A stretch of DNA of 22,903 bases from an uncultured Alistipes sp. (GTDB lineage: Bacteria; Bacteroidota; Bacteroidia; Bacteroidales; Rikenellaceae). A program made the position numbers and the translations under genes. This document shows positions 14,842 to 22,903 of the stretch, one piece after another. Where the stretch lies: NCBI GenBank assembly GCA_947174295.1, contig CAMWIG010000012.1, forward strand, positions 1 through 22,903. The letters run 5' to 3'. Numbering within the stretch: the stretch's first letter is position 1; every line of letters starts with the position of its first letter. Below the pieces are notes generated by a model, which saw nothing but the letters and a program-made list of their open reading frames with translations, did not search any database and was not told where the DNA came from.

Positions 14842-15068
14842 AAATTCAGAATTCAGAATCGAGAGTTCTGAATAGGGATGTTTCGCCTGCGGTCGGGCAT
14901 GACAGACCGAAGAGTCGATGTTGAAAGTCATTCCGAACCGACGCTCGAAGCACTGGCTGAGGCTGCTTGCAGACTGTGCCGAGCAAAGGAGGGTGAAGAC
15001 GAAGTGAAGAGTCTGAAAAAACACAGGAATCCGAAAATTACCGATTACTCATTGCTAATTACCGATTG
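14841..15068 (+). repeat. Intergenic repeat element, copy 1 (tgt / LptF-G junction)
   Basis: The element starts with AAAATTCAGAATTCA (14841-14855) and ends with ATTACTCATTGCTAATT plus ACCGATTG up to 15068, four bases before the next ATG. The same two end motifs in the same order, on the opposite strand, bound copy 2 at 19227-19312. The first end can fold back on itself (ATTCAGAAT with a TTCTGAAT at 14868-14875). The 150-bp interior, with GTCATTCCGA and GAAGAGTCTGA near its ends, resembles dispersed intergenic repeats of other bacteria but is absent from copy 2. No coding region is supported here. Confidence 0.55.
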
Positions 15069-15071
15069 ATT

Positions 15072-16178
15072 ATGAAACTCCGCTGGCCCGGCATAAAGAT
15101 TCTCGACCGATACATCATCGGCAAGTTCCTCGGCACGTATGTGTTCGCCATCGCGATGATTATCGTGGTGGTGGTCATATTCGACTACGTGGAGAAAATC
15201 GACGACTTCACCGAGACCAAAGCCACGGTGAAGGAGGTGCTGCTGGACTACTACATCAACTTCATACCGTTCTTCATCAACCAGTTCAGCGGTCTGTTCA
15301 CCTTCATCGCCTGCATCTTCTTCACCTCGAAGATGGCCTACCAGACCGAAATCGTGGCCATGCTCTCGGGCGGCATGAGCTTCCGCCGTCTGATGTGGCC
15401 ATACTTCCTGAGCGCTTTGATAATCTCGGGCGTGTCGCTCTCCATGTCGCTGTGGGTCATCCCCGTGGCGCAGCGCAGCCGCGTCGAGTTCGAGAGCCAT
15501 CATATCCGCCGCCGCATCCGCGACGCCAAGTTCGACACCCACATCTACCGCCAGATAGAGCCCGGCACGTTCGCCTACATCCGTGGCTTCAACGGAAAGT
15601 CCAACAGCGCCTCGTTCTTCGCCATGGAGGAGTATGCCGACGGCACGATGATACGTTCGCTCGAAGCCTCCGACGCCAAGTTCGACCCCGAGACCAAGCG
15701 CTGGTCGGCATCGCGCTACACGCGCCGCTCCTACGATTCGCTCGGCATGGAGCAGTTCTCGCAGCACCGCAATCTCGACACGCTCATCAACCTCGAAGTG
15801 GCCGAAATAGGCCAGATAAGCGAGCTTATCAAGACCTTGAAGATAGGCGAGCTGTCGCAGTTCCTCGACCAGCAGCGCGCCAAGGGCTCCGACTCGGTGA
15901 ACATCATCGAGGTCGAGAAGCATTCGCGCTATTCGTACCCTTTGGGCACGTTCGTGCTCACGCTCATCGGCGTGTCGCTCTCCTCGCGCAAGGTGCGCGG
16001 AGGCACGGGTCTGCACATCGGCATCGGCACGGGTCTCTGCTTCTCCTACATCATGGTCAACCGCTTCGCCGAGGAGTTCGCCAAGAGCGGAGGCGTTCCG
16101 CCCGGCATTGCCGTGTGGATGCCCAACATAATCTATCTGGGCATAGCCGTTTATCTCTACCGTAAAGCTCCCAAGTGA
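15072..16178 (+). CDS. LptF/LptG family permease (lipopolysaccharide export)
   Basis: Inner-membrane permease of the YjgP/YjgQ family. With LptB it forms the ABC transporter that lifts lipopolysaccharide from the inner membrane into the Lpt bridge. The 368 residues have the family layout: an amphipathic start (KILDRYIIGKFLGTY), TM1 (about 20-42), TM2 and TM3 (about 68-90 and 110-137), a long periplasmic beta-jellyroll domain (about 140-270), then three TM segments near the C-terminus (from about 285). It cannot be told from sequence alone whether this is the F or G subunit. ATG 15072 is chosen over a TTG at 15066. mqnE begins one base after its stop, so the two are co-transcribed. Confidence 0.9.
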   Translation: MKLRWPGIKILDRYIIGKFLGTYVFAIAMIIVVVVIFDYVEKIDDFTETKATVKEVLLDYYINFIPFFINQFSGLFTFIACIFFTSKMAYQTEIVAMLSGGMSFRRLMWPYFLSALIISGVSLSMSLWVIPVAQRSRVEFESHHIRRRIRDAKFDTHIYRQIEPGTFAYIRGFNGKSNSASFFAMEEYADGTMIRSLEASDAKFDPETKRWSASRYTRRSYDSLGMEQFSQHRNLDTLINLEVAEIGQISELIKTLKIGELSQFLDQQRAKGSDSVNIIEVEKHSRYSYPLGTFVLTLIGVSLSSRKVRGGTGLHIGIGTGLCFSYIMVNRFAEEFAKSGGVPPGIAVWMPNIIYLGIAVYLYRKAPK

Positions 16179-16179
16179 T

Positions 16180-17259
16180 ATGTCAGTGGAAATCATAGCC
16201 GAAAAGGTGCGCCGAACGGAGCGCATCTCCCCCGACGAGGCCCGCGAGTTGTGGAACGCCCCGCTGTGGCTTCTCGCGTCGCTCGCCGACGGCGCTAAAC
16301 GCCGCGTGAGCGGCGAGCGGGTCTACTACAACCGCAACTTCCATATCGAGCCGACGAACCTCTGCGTCTTCAACTGCCGTTTCTGCTCCTACCGCCGGCC
16401 GCCGGGCGACCCCGAGGCGTGGGACATGACCATGGACGAGGTCGAGGCCATGGCCCGCGAACGCGCCGGCCGTGGCGTCACGGAGGTGCATATCGTGGGC
16501 GGCGTACACCCGCACCACGGGCTGGACTACTACATCGAGATGATTCGCCGCGTGAAGGCCGCGCTGCCCGATGCGGCCGTCAAGGCGTTCACGGCCGTGG
16601 AACTCGCCTACATGATACGCAATGCGGGTCTGGACATCGGCGAGGGGCTGCGCCGTCTGAAAGAGGCCGGCATGGACGCCATTCCGGGCGGCGGAGCCGA
16701 GATTTTCGACGAGCGCCTGCGTGCCGAGATATGCCCCGAGAAGGGTTCGACGGCCGAGTGGTTCGCCGTGCACGACGCCGCGCACCGGCTCGGCATTCCG
16801 ACCAATGCGACCATTCTCTACGGCCACGTCGAGACGCTCGACCACCGCATCGACCACCTCGACCGCCTGCGCCGCCAGCAGGATGCGACTGGCGGATTCA
16901 ACGCCTTCATCCCGCTCAAATACCGCAATTCAGGCAACAGCATGTCTGCCGTCGGCGAGGTGTCGGTCATCGAGGATTTGCGCATGTTGGCCATGAGCCG
17001 CATATATCTCGACAACATACCCCACATAAAGGCCTATTGGGTCATGTACGGCAAGCAGACCGCCGAGCTCGCGCTTGCGTTCGGCGCCGACGATTTGGAC
17101 GGCACCATAGACGACTCGACCCGAATATACTCCATGGCGGGCGCCGACGACCGCCGTCCGTCGATGAGCGTCGACGAAATCCGCCGCATGGCCGCCCGCG
17201 CCGGAATGCGCGCCGTCGAGCGCGACACGTTCTACAACGAAATCGAAACAGCACTATGA
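16180..17259 (+). CDS. mqnE: Aminofutalosine synthase (radical SAM)
   Basis: Radical SAM enzyme that joins an SAM-derived adenosyl radical to chorismate-derived 3-(1-carboxyvinyloxy)benzoate to give aminofutalosine, in the futalosine route to menaquinone. The 359 residues show the cluster motif C62-x3-C66-x2-C69 in the context HIEPTNLCVFNCRFCSYRR. Also present are HIVGGVHPHH (in the first half), EAGMDAIPGGGAEIF (about 166-180), and the C-terminal TIDDSTRIYSMAGA, typical of MqnE rather than the related cyclase MqnC. The gene overlaps the next ATG as ATGA and lies one base after the permease stop. Other mqn genes are not in the window. It uses SAM, made by MetK nearby, but no regulatory link is visible. 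Confidence 0.9.
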   Translation: MSVEIIAEKVRRTERISPDEARELWNAPLWLLASLADGAKRRVSGERVYYNRNFHIEPTNLCVFNCRFCSYRRPPGDPEAWDMTMDEVEAMARERAGRGVTEVHIVGGVHPHHGLDYYIEMIRRVKAALPDAAVKAFTAVELAYMIRNAGLDIGEGLRRLKEAGMDAIPGGGAEIFDERLRAEICPEKGSTAEWFAVHDAAHRLGIPTNATILYGHVETLDHRIDHLDRLRRQQDATGGFNAFIPLKYRNSGNSMSAVGEVSVIEDLRMLAMSRIYLDNIPHIKAYWVMYGKQTAELALAFGADDLDGTIDDSTRIYSMAGADDRRPSMSVDEIRRMAARAGMRAVERDTFYNEIETAL

Positions 17260-18167
17260 AACAGACAGCAAACAACGACAAGGGCATCGTCGCCCGCTGC
17301 AAACGCCATCCGATACTCTTCAACCTCGCTCTGATAGCGCTGGCCGTGCTGACGCTGGCCCTGGTCGCGCATCTGGTCATGCAGGTCGCCACGCGCCACG
17401 GGTCGCGCAACGAAGTGCCCGACTTCACGGGAATACGTCTGGCCGACGCCGAGCGTCTGGCTTCGGGCCGCGGACTGAGGCTCCGCATCAACGACTCGCT
17501 CTTCGTTGCGAGCTACGACGGCGGCATAGTCCTCGATCAGCTGCCCGAAGCCGGAACGACCGTCAAGGACGGCCGCACGGTCTACATCACCATCAACGCC
17601 TTCGGACAGAAGATGGTCGACGTGCCCTACGTCGCCGGACGTTCGCTCCGTCAGGCCAAGAACATGCTCGAAATCGCGGGTCTGGGCATCGAACGGCTCG
17701 TCTACCGCTCCGACATGGCGACCAACTACGTGCAGGAGCAGTGGTACGACGGCCGCCGCATGGACAAGGACGCGCGCGTGCAGGCGCCGATGGGTTCCGG
17801 CGTCACGCTCTACGTCGGAGCCGAGGCCGGAAGCGCCACGGTCGTGCCGAAGGTCGTCGGGCTCACGTTGCAGGCGGCCAAAAGCCGTCTGTGGGAGTCG
17901 GGTCTCAACGTCGGCCGCGTGGAGTACGACAACGATGTGAACCGCCTGAACCGCGACGAGGCGACTGTCTATGCGCAGGGCGTGGGTGCCGGAATCCGGG
18001 CGACGCTCGGCGGCGAGGTGTCGCTGCGTCTGACGCTCGACACGGAGCGCGTGGCGAGTGCGAGCACTGCGGCCGACAAGGCCCTTCTGAATATTCTCGA
18101 ACAGCGTCGCGCCGAGGAGGGTGACACCGCAGCCGGACTTTCGGACGACGATACAAACATCGACTGA
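17256..18167 (+). CDS. Membrane-anchored protein with three PASTA domains
   Basis: 303 residues: a short cytoplasmic N-terminus, one membrane segment (about 20-43), three PASTA repeats (about 53-115, 120-188, 195-262, starting VPDFTG, VPYVAG and VPKVVG), and a low-complexity acidic tail ending SDDDTNID. PASTA domains bind muropeptides or lipid II in penicillin-binding proteins and Ser/Thr kinases; here no catalytic domain is attached, so a scaffold or sensor role in the periplasm is inferred. The ATG overlaps the mqnE stop by four bases, and the pseudouridine synthase starts 2 bases after its stop. It lies 1.7 kb upstream of an FtsI that ends in its own PASTA domain. Confidence 0.88.
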   Translation: MKQTANNDKGIVARCKRHPILFNLALIALAVLTLALVAHLVMQVATRHGSRNEVPDFTGIRLADAERLASGRGLRLRINDSLFVASYDGGIVLDQLPEAGTTVKDGRTVYITINAFGQKMVDVPYVAGRSLRQAKNMLEIAGLGIERLVYRSDMATNYVQEQWYDGRRMDKDARVQAPMGSGVTLYVGAEAGSATVVPKVVGLTLQAAKSRLWESGLNVGRVEYDNDVNRLNRDEATVYAQGVGAGIRATLGGEVSLRLTLDTERVASASTAADKALLNILEQRRAEEGDTAAGLSDDDTNID

Positions 18168-18169
18168 CC

Positions 18170-19243
18170 GTGAACGACGAGCGTTTCGACATAGAGCGGC
18201 CCGATATGGCCGCCGAGCCTGCCGACGAGGAGCAGGACGAGCTCTACGAGCACTTCTCGATAGTGGCGGACAAGGGGCAGAGCCCTCTGCGGCTGGACAA
18301 GTACCTCACCTGCCGCATGGAGCACTGTTCGCGCAACCGCATACAGACCGCGGCCGACGAGGGCAACATCCTCGTCAACGGCACGCCGGCCAAGGCGAGC
18401 TACAAGGTCAAGCCGCTGGACCGCATCTCGATAGTGATGCCCTATCCGCGGCGCGAGGTGGAAATCATCGCGCAGGACATACCGCTCGACATACTCTACG
18501 AGGACGACGACCTGCTGATAGTGAACAAGGCGGCGGGCATGGTCGTGCATCCGGGCCACGGCAACTACGACGGCACGCTGGTCAACGCCCTGACGTGGCA
18601 TCTGCGCAACCTGCCGCTATTTCAGGACGGCGACATGCGCGCGGGGCTGGTGCACCGCATCGACAAGGACACGTCGGGCATTCTCGTGGTGGCCAAGAAC
18701 GAGCACGCCCATGCACGGCTGGCCAAACAGTTCTTCGACCACTCGATAACGCGCCGCTACGTGGCTCTGGTGTGGGGCAATTTCGACGAGGACGAGGGAA
18801 CGATAACGGGCAACATAGGCCGTTCGCCCAAGGATAGACTCCAAATGTGCGTCTTCCCCGACGGGTCGGACGGCAAGCATGCCGTGACGCACTGGCGCGT
18901 GCTGAAACGCTACGGCTACGTGACGCTCGTGGAGTGCCGGCTCGAAACGGGCCGCACGCACCAGATACGCGTGCACATGCAGTGGACGGGCCACCCTCTG
19001 TTCGGCGATGCGCGCTACGGCGGCGACCGCATACTGAAAGGCACGACCTTCGCCAAGTACCGGCAGTTCATCGAGAACTGCTTCGCCGCGATGCCGCGGC
19101 AGGCGCTCCATGCCAAGTGTCTGGGATTCATACACCCCACCACGCGGCAGGAGGTCTTCTTCGACTCGCCGCTGCCCGACGACTTCCGCACGGTAATCGA
19201 GCGGTGGGACAAGTACGCCGAGAGCTCAATTAGAAATGAGTAA
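18170..19243 (+). CDS. rluD: RluD-family 23S rRNA pseudouridine synthase
   Basis: Converts uridines to pseudouridines in the large-subunit rRNA, most likely the helix 69 sites of RluD. The 357 residues have an N-terminal S4 RNA-binding domain (about 38-95, LRLDKYLTCRM...NILVNG) and the catalytic domain. Motifs are VVHPGHGNYDGTLVNAL (125-141), the active-site HRIDKDTSGI (162-171, nucleophile D165), and ETGRTHQIRVHM. The reading frame starts at GTG 18170, two bases after the upstream stop; an ATG at 18206 is the alternative. The last residues (SSIRNE) and the stop are encoded by the intergenic repeat at 19227-19312, so the C-terminus looks changed by insertion of that repeat. Confidence 0.9.
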   Translation: MNDERFDIERPDMAAEPADEEQDELYEHFSIVADKGQSPLRLDKYLTCRMEHCSRNRIQTAADEGNILVNGTPAKASYKVKPLDRISIVMPYPRREVEIIAQDIPLDILYEDDDLLIVNKAAGMVVHPGHGNYDGTLVNALTWHLRNLPLFQDGDMRAGLVHRIDKDTSGILVVAKNEHAHARLAKQFFDHSITRRYVALVWGNFDEDEGTITGNIGRSPKDRLQMCVFPDGSDGKHAVTHWRVLKRYGYVTLVECRLETGRTHQIRVHMQWTGHPLFGDARYGGDRILKGTTFAKYRQFIENCFAAMPRQALHAKCLGFIHPTTRQEVFFDSPLPDDFRTVIERWDKYAESSIRNE

Positions 19244-19312
19244 TTGGCAATGAGCAATCGAGGTGCTCGCGACGGCAAGGCACTACTGTTTGAATTCTGA
19301 ATTTTGAATTTG
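19227..19312 (-). repeat. Intergenic repeat element, copy 2 (rluD / ftsL junction)
   Basis: Read on the minus strand it begins with AAAATTCAGAATTCA (19305-19291), preceded by CAAATTC, and ends with ATTACTCATTTCTAATT near 19227. The first end motif is identical to copy 1 over 15 bases, and the second matches at 16 of 17. The interior is only about 40 bp, against 150 bp in copy 1. It covers the last codons and stop of the pseudouridine synthase and ends just before the FtsL-like ATG. Confidence 0.55.
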
Positions 19313-19318
19313 AAAAAT

Positions 19319-19831
19319 ATGGCTGAGGATATCGAATTCGACCCGGTAACGGATGAAGAGCTCAGGCGCGAGCGAGAGGAGCGCGAGCTGGCGCGGCGCA
19401 TACGCCGCGAGGTGCGCCGTGTGAACTCGGGAGAGGCCGACGACGACATCCGCGAGGACGAAGAGGCCGAGCGCGAGGAGCTTGTTCGCGAGCAGGAGAA
19501 GGCTGCCCGCGAGAAGCGCCGGCAGTCCAGCTGGCTGTGGCTCGTGATGTCGGGAACGATTGTTCTGCGCAGCGGCGTGGGCGAGTACTACCGCTATGCG
19601 ATATGTATAGCCGCGATGTTTCTGCTGTCGATATTCTCGATATTCAACGCGCTGCGTCTCGACATGCGCTTCACCCGCACCGAACGCGAAACGCAGCTGC
19701 TGCGCGAGCGTTCGATACGTCTTCAAGAGCGGCGCTACCAGCGGACGACCCATTCGGCCGTTGTCGAGGCGCTGCGGGCGCGGGGCATCGACCTCTACGA
19801 ACCGCTGACGGAGACGGAAATCATTGAATAA
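19319..19831 (+). CDS. FtsL-like cell division protein (Bacteroidetes type)
   Basis: 170-residue bitopic protein with a long, highly charged cytoplasmic N-terminus (about 1-70, rich in Glu and Arg), one membrane segment (about 95-115, YRYAICIAAMFLLSIFSIF), and a periplasmic coiled coil (about 117-150) ending in a short tail. This layout and its place directly before ftsI match the FtsL-like proteins of Bacteroidetes, which in other bacteria link FtsB/FtsQ to FtsW-FtsI in the divisome. Primary sequence similarity to FtsL is always low, so the call rests on topology and position. ATG 19319 is preferred over an in-frame codon at 19304 inside the repeat. ftsI follows after 14 bases. Confidence 0.8.
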   Translation: MAEDIEFDPVTDEELRREREERELARRIRREVRRVNSGEADDDIREDEEAEREELVREQEKAAREKRRQSSWLWLVMSGTIVLRSGVGEYYRYAICIAAMFLLSIFSIFNALRLDMRFTRTERETQLLRERSIRLQERRYQRTTHSAVVEALRARGIDLYEPLTETEIIE

Positions 19832-19845
19832 TTTTTAAGTTCGAC

Positions 19846-22101
19846 ATGGAGGAACAGGACAGACCGAGGATAAAGGAGGAGATTCACACTCGTGTGAAGT
19901 GGCTCTACGTGGCATTTTTCTGCGTGGGACTGCTCCTCACGGGGCGTCTGGTTCACGTCATGTTTTTCAGCCGCGAGATTGCCGACAATGCCGAGCGTCT
20001 CCATGCCCGCATATTCCAGAAGTGGGAGATTCCCGCCATGCGCGGCAGCATCCTCTCTCGCGACGGCGAGCCTTTGGCCACGTCGATGTTCCGCTATCAG
20101 GTGGAGATGGACTTCGCCAGCCGGGGCTTCGACTCGCTGAAACTCTACACCGAGCAGGCCGATTCGCTGGCCAAGCACCTCGCGCTCTTCTTCCGCGACC
20201 GCACGGCCCGGCAGTACCGCGACTTCCTGCTCTCGGAGCATCGCAAGCGCTACCGCACGGTATACCGCCGCGACACGCAGGAGCTGCGTTCCGACGGCTG
20301 GTTCGGCCGCATCGTCGACCGTATGCGCGGCGAGGAGTACGTCACCCGCAAGCTCTACGACACGATTCGCGATTCGACGCTCGTTCCGCTGTTTCCCCGC
20401 CGGGTCGACTACTACGAGTGGCAGGAGCTGTCGAAATACCCGATTCTCAACAACAATCTCGGCATCTGCTACCGTCTCGACCGTCAGGACCAGCGCATCT
20501 ATCCTCAGGGCGAGCTTGCGCGTCGCACCATTGGCAAGTCGGACGACCGCGGCCGTCAGTACGGAATCGAGGATGTCTGCCGCGAGCAGCTCGCCGGCCG
20601 CAACGGCAGGGTCGAGCGGCAGCGTATCGCCCGCGGATTTTACAGCCGCGTGGCCGGCGGCGACGTAGCGCCCGAAGACGGTGTGGACGTGGTGACGACC
20701 ATCGACCTCGATTTGCAGGACGTCGCCGACAAGGCTCTGCGGCAGCAGCTCGTGCGGCAGAACGCCATCTGGGGCACGACGATGGTCATGGAGGTTGCCA
20801 CGGGCGACATTCTGGCGCTCGTGAACCTCGGACGCACCGACCGCGGCTATGTCGAGAACCGCAACTACGCCCTCGCTGCTCGCATGGAGCCCGGCTCGAC
20901 ATTCAAGCTCGCAGCCCTGCTGGCCCTCACGGAGGATGCCGGCAAGGATTTGTCGCTGAGCTACGATTCGGGCGACGGCCGGGTCGTTCAGGTCGGCGGC
21001 GCCAAGGTGCAGGATTCGCACTCGGGCTTCTCGGTCGTCGACCTCAAAACCGCCACCGCGCAGTCGCTCAACGTCTACTATGCCAAGGCCATATACGAGC
21101 AGTATCGCGAAAATCCGAAGCGCTACACCGACTTCCTCTCCGCGCTGCACCTCGACCGACCGATGGGTCTCGAAGAGTTCGGCGAGGCCGAGCCCGTTTT
21201 CCCGACGCCCGGTTCGGCGATATGGTACCGCAACGTGACCCTGCCCAATATGGGCTACGGCTACGGAATCGAGCTCGCTCCGATACAGACTCTCACGCTC
21301 TACAACGCTGTTGCGAACGGCGGCCGCATGGTTGCGCCGCGTCTGGTGCGCGAGCTGCGGCGCGGCCGCGAGACGGTCGAGGAGTATGCACCGCGCACGC
21401 TCGTGCGCAGCATCTGCTCCGACGAGGCGCTGCGCAAGGTTCGCGAGTGTCTGGAAGAGACTCCGCGCACGGGCACGGCTAAGGCCTATTTCAGCGATAC
21501 TACGCGTTACCGTGTGGGTGCGAAGACCGGCACGGCGAAGGTCGCGCAGGGCAGCATACGCTATTCCGACGGCTACTACCTCGGATCCATGGTCGTCTAC
21601 ATGCCTGCCGAGAAGCCTAAATATACCGTAATGACCGCCATCTACACGCGGCGCGGCAACGGTACGACCTACTACGGTGCGGGGCTCGCCGGCCCTGTGC
21701 AGAAGCAGATTGCCGACTACATCTACAACCGCGAGCACGACTGGCACGGCCGAGTGGAGCGTTCGGGCGGCAAATACCATCCGCGGCACATCAAGAGCGG
21801 CGACGTGGCGCAGGCGCGTCGCGTGGCCGACAAGCTTTCGCCGCGCACCTCGTTCGAGAGCCGCTCGGGGTGGGGGCGCGTAGCGGTGGATTCGATGTCG
21901 AACGTGTCCATCGTCGACCTGCCGGCCGCCGCCGGTACTGTTCCCGACGTTCGCGGCATGGGGTTGAAGGAGGCGTTGTTCCTGCTCGAAAACGCGGGAC
22001 TGCGCGTGTCGTTCCGCGGCAAGGGCGCCGTCGCGTCGCAGAGCATCGCTCCGGGTGCCAGGTGCCGCGGCGGCGAGAAGATAGAGATTGTTTTAAAATA
22101 A
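19846..22101 (+). CDS. ftsI: Septal penicillin-binding protein 3 (FtsI) with C-terminal PASTA domain
   Basis: Class B transpeptidase that cross-links septal peptidoglycan in the divisome. The 751 residues have one membrane anchor (about 18-41), the PBP dimerisation/pedestal domain (from RGSILSRDGEPLA, 66-79), and the transpeptidase domain. All three active-site motifs are present: STFK (351-354, nucleophile S351), SLN (407-409) and KTG (560-562). A single PASTA domain follows (about 696-751, VPDVRGMGLKEALFLLENAGL), as in Spo-VD-like PBPs. Its place between the FtsL-like gene and murE is the standard division/cell-wall cluster order. murE starts 9 bases after its stop. Confidence 0.95.
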   Translation: MEEQDRPRIKEEIHTRVKWLYVAFFCVGLLLTGRLVHVMFFSREIADNAERLHARIFQKWEIPAMRGSILSRDGEPLATSMFRYQVEMDFASRGFDSLKLYTEQADSLAKHLALFFRDRTARQYRDFLLSEHRKRYRTVYRRDTQELRSDGWFGRIVDRMRGEEYVTRKLYDTIRDSTLVPLFPRRVDYYEWQELSKYPILNNNLGICYRLDRQDQRIYPQGELARRTIGKSDDRGRQYGIEDVCREQLAGRNGRVERQRIARGFYSRVAGGDVAPEDGVDVVTTIDLDLQDVADKALRQQLVRQNAIWGTTMVMEVATGDILALVNLGRTDRGYVENRNYALAARMEPGSTFKLAALLALTEDAGKDLSLSYDSGDGRVVQVGGAKVQDSHSGFSVVDLKTATAQSLNVYYAKAIYEQYRENPKRYTDFLSALHLDRPMGLEEFGEAEPVFPTPGSAIWYRNVTLPNMGYGYGIELAPIQTLTLYNAVANGGRMVAPRLVRELRRGRETVEEYAPRTLVRSICSDEALRKVRECLEETPRTGTAKAYFSDTTRYRVGAKTGTAKVAQGSIRYSDGYYLGSMVVYMPAEKPKYTVMTAIYTRRGNGTTYYGAGLAGPVQKQIADYIYNREHDWHGRVERSGGKYHPRHIKSGDVAQARRVADKLSPRTSFESRSGWGRVAVDSMSNVSIVDLPAAAGTVPDVRGMGLKEALFLLENAGLRVSFRGKGAVASQSIAPGARCRGGEKIEIVLK

Positions 22102-22110
22102 GATATTACG

Positions 22111-22903
22111 ATGAAACTCAGCGAAATATTATCCGATTTGACCGATGCCGTGCTTCACGGAGCCGCCGATGCGGAGATTGAGAGTCTGACCTACGATTCG
22201 CGCCTCGTGCGGCGCGGCGACTGCTTCTTCGCGGTCGAGGGCGTCTGCTGCGACGGTCACGACTACATCCCGGCCGCCGTCGCCGCCGGAGCCTCGGCCG
22301 TCGTCTGCCGCCGTCTGCCCGCGGAGCTTGCGTCCGGTGCGGCCTACGTCGTCACGGACGACGTTCAGGAGGCAATGGGCCGCATGGCCTCGGCATTCTA
22401 CGGCCATCCGAGCCGCGAGCTGCGGCTGGTCGGCGTTACGGGCACCAACGGCAAGACCACCACGGCGACGCTTCTCTACGACCTCTTCCGCTCGCTCGGC
22501 TACGAGGCGGGGCTGATTTCGACGGTCGTCTACCGCATCGGCGACCGCATCGCGGAGTCGACGCACACGACACCCGACGCCATACGCCTGAACGCCATGA
22601 TGCGCGAGATGGCCGACTGCGGGTGCGAATACTGCTTCATGGAGGTGTCGTCGCACGCCATCGTGCAGCGTCGCATCGCAGGCCTGTACTTTGCCGGCGG
22701 TCTGTTCACCAACATCACGCACGACCACCTCGACTACCACAAGACCTTCGCCGAGTACATCCGCGCCAAGAAGCGCTTCTTCGACGACCTGCCGCGCACG
22801 GCCTTCGCGCTGACCAACATTGACGACCGCAACGGCGAGGTGATGGTGCAGAATACCCGCGCCGAGGTGCGCACGATGTCGACGCGTTCGTCGGCCGATT
22901 TCC
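22111..22903 (+). CDS. murE: UDP-MurNAc-tripeptide synthetase, N-terminal part
   Basis: Adds the third amino acid (probably meso-diaminopimelate) to UDP-MurNAc-L-Ala-D-Glu in the cytoplasm. The visible 264 residues include the N-terminal UDP-binding domain (YDSRLVRRGDCFFAVEG, 28-44), the P-loop GVTGTNGKTTT (108-118, K115), the STVVYRIGDRIAESTHTTPD substrate region (137-156), EVSSHAI (178-184), NITHDHLDYH (201-210) and AKKRFF with K220 as the likely carbamylated lysine. The C-terminal ligase domain, with the motif that sets the added amino acid, lies beyond the window. ATG 22111 follows ftsI by 9 bases. Confidence 0.95.
   Translation, partial: MKLSEILSDLTDAVLHGAADAEIESLTYDSRLVRRGDCFFAVEGVCCDGHDYIPAAVAAGASAVVCRRLPAELASGAAYVVTDDVQEAMGRMASAFYGHPSRELRLVGVTGTNGKTTTATLLYDLFRSLGYEAGLISTVVYRIGDRIAESTHTTPDAIRLNAMMREMADCGCEYCFMEVSSHAIVQRRIAGLYFAGGLFTNITHDHLDYHKTFAEYIRAKKRFFDDLPRTAFALTNIDDRNGEVMVQNTRAEVRTMSTRSSADF

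Noticed and set aside
14876..15040. Small coding region in the interior of the repeat
   Set aside because: The frames are short, lack any recognisable motif and are bounded by repeat words.

Overview
The window looks like a GC-rich member of the Bacteroidales, most like Alistipes. That assignment rests on the proteins (an S46 dipeptidyl-peptidase, 67K-type SppA, PepSY-like periplasmic proteins, a zinc-cysteine-less Tgt, a Bacteroidetes-type FtsL and a PASTA-tailed FtsI, the futalosine route to menaquinone) and on promoters of the Bacteroidetes form TTTG-N19-TAnnTTTG. The sppA and metK promoters match that form exactly. The species is inferred, not read.

Layout. Positions 1-2512 hold two minus-strand genes: the start of an S46 peptidase, cut by the window edge, and sppA. 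A divergent region (2513-2961) separates sppA from plus-strand mrp. Between mrp and nadA (about 3984-4393) is a dense cluster of DnaA-box-like 9-mers next to a 60-bp A+T-rich tract. Genes diverge on either side of it, so it is a good candidate for the chromosomal replication origin. Next comes a tight plus-strand string: nadA, an AlkD-like DNA glycosylase, a DUF805 membrane protein and a MATE exporter. A RelA/SpoT homologue follows, whose hydrolase active site looks broken.

Positions 10382-13534 are a minus-strand island: metK flanked by two PepSY-like secreted paralogues. The metK leader starts at a textbook promoter and an 18-bp palindrome, followed by a 51-nt element that matches the SAM-II riboswitch in size, pseudoknot layout and ligand-contact bases. 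It is followed by an A/U hairpin that cannot form at the same time as the pseudoknot. This would be feedback control of SAM synthetase by its product.

From 13711 to the right edge all genes are on the plus strand: tgt, an LptF/G permease, mqnE, a membrane-anchored PASTA protein, an RluD-family pseudouridine synthase, then the division and cell-wall genes ftsL-like, ftsI and murE (cut by the edge). Two copies of one A+T-rich intergenic repeat family, in opposite orientation, sit at the tgt/lptF-G and rluD/ftsL junctions. The second copy supplies the last codons and stop of the pseudouridine synthase. I saw no tRNA, rRNA, CRISPR array, insertion sequence or phage gene.
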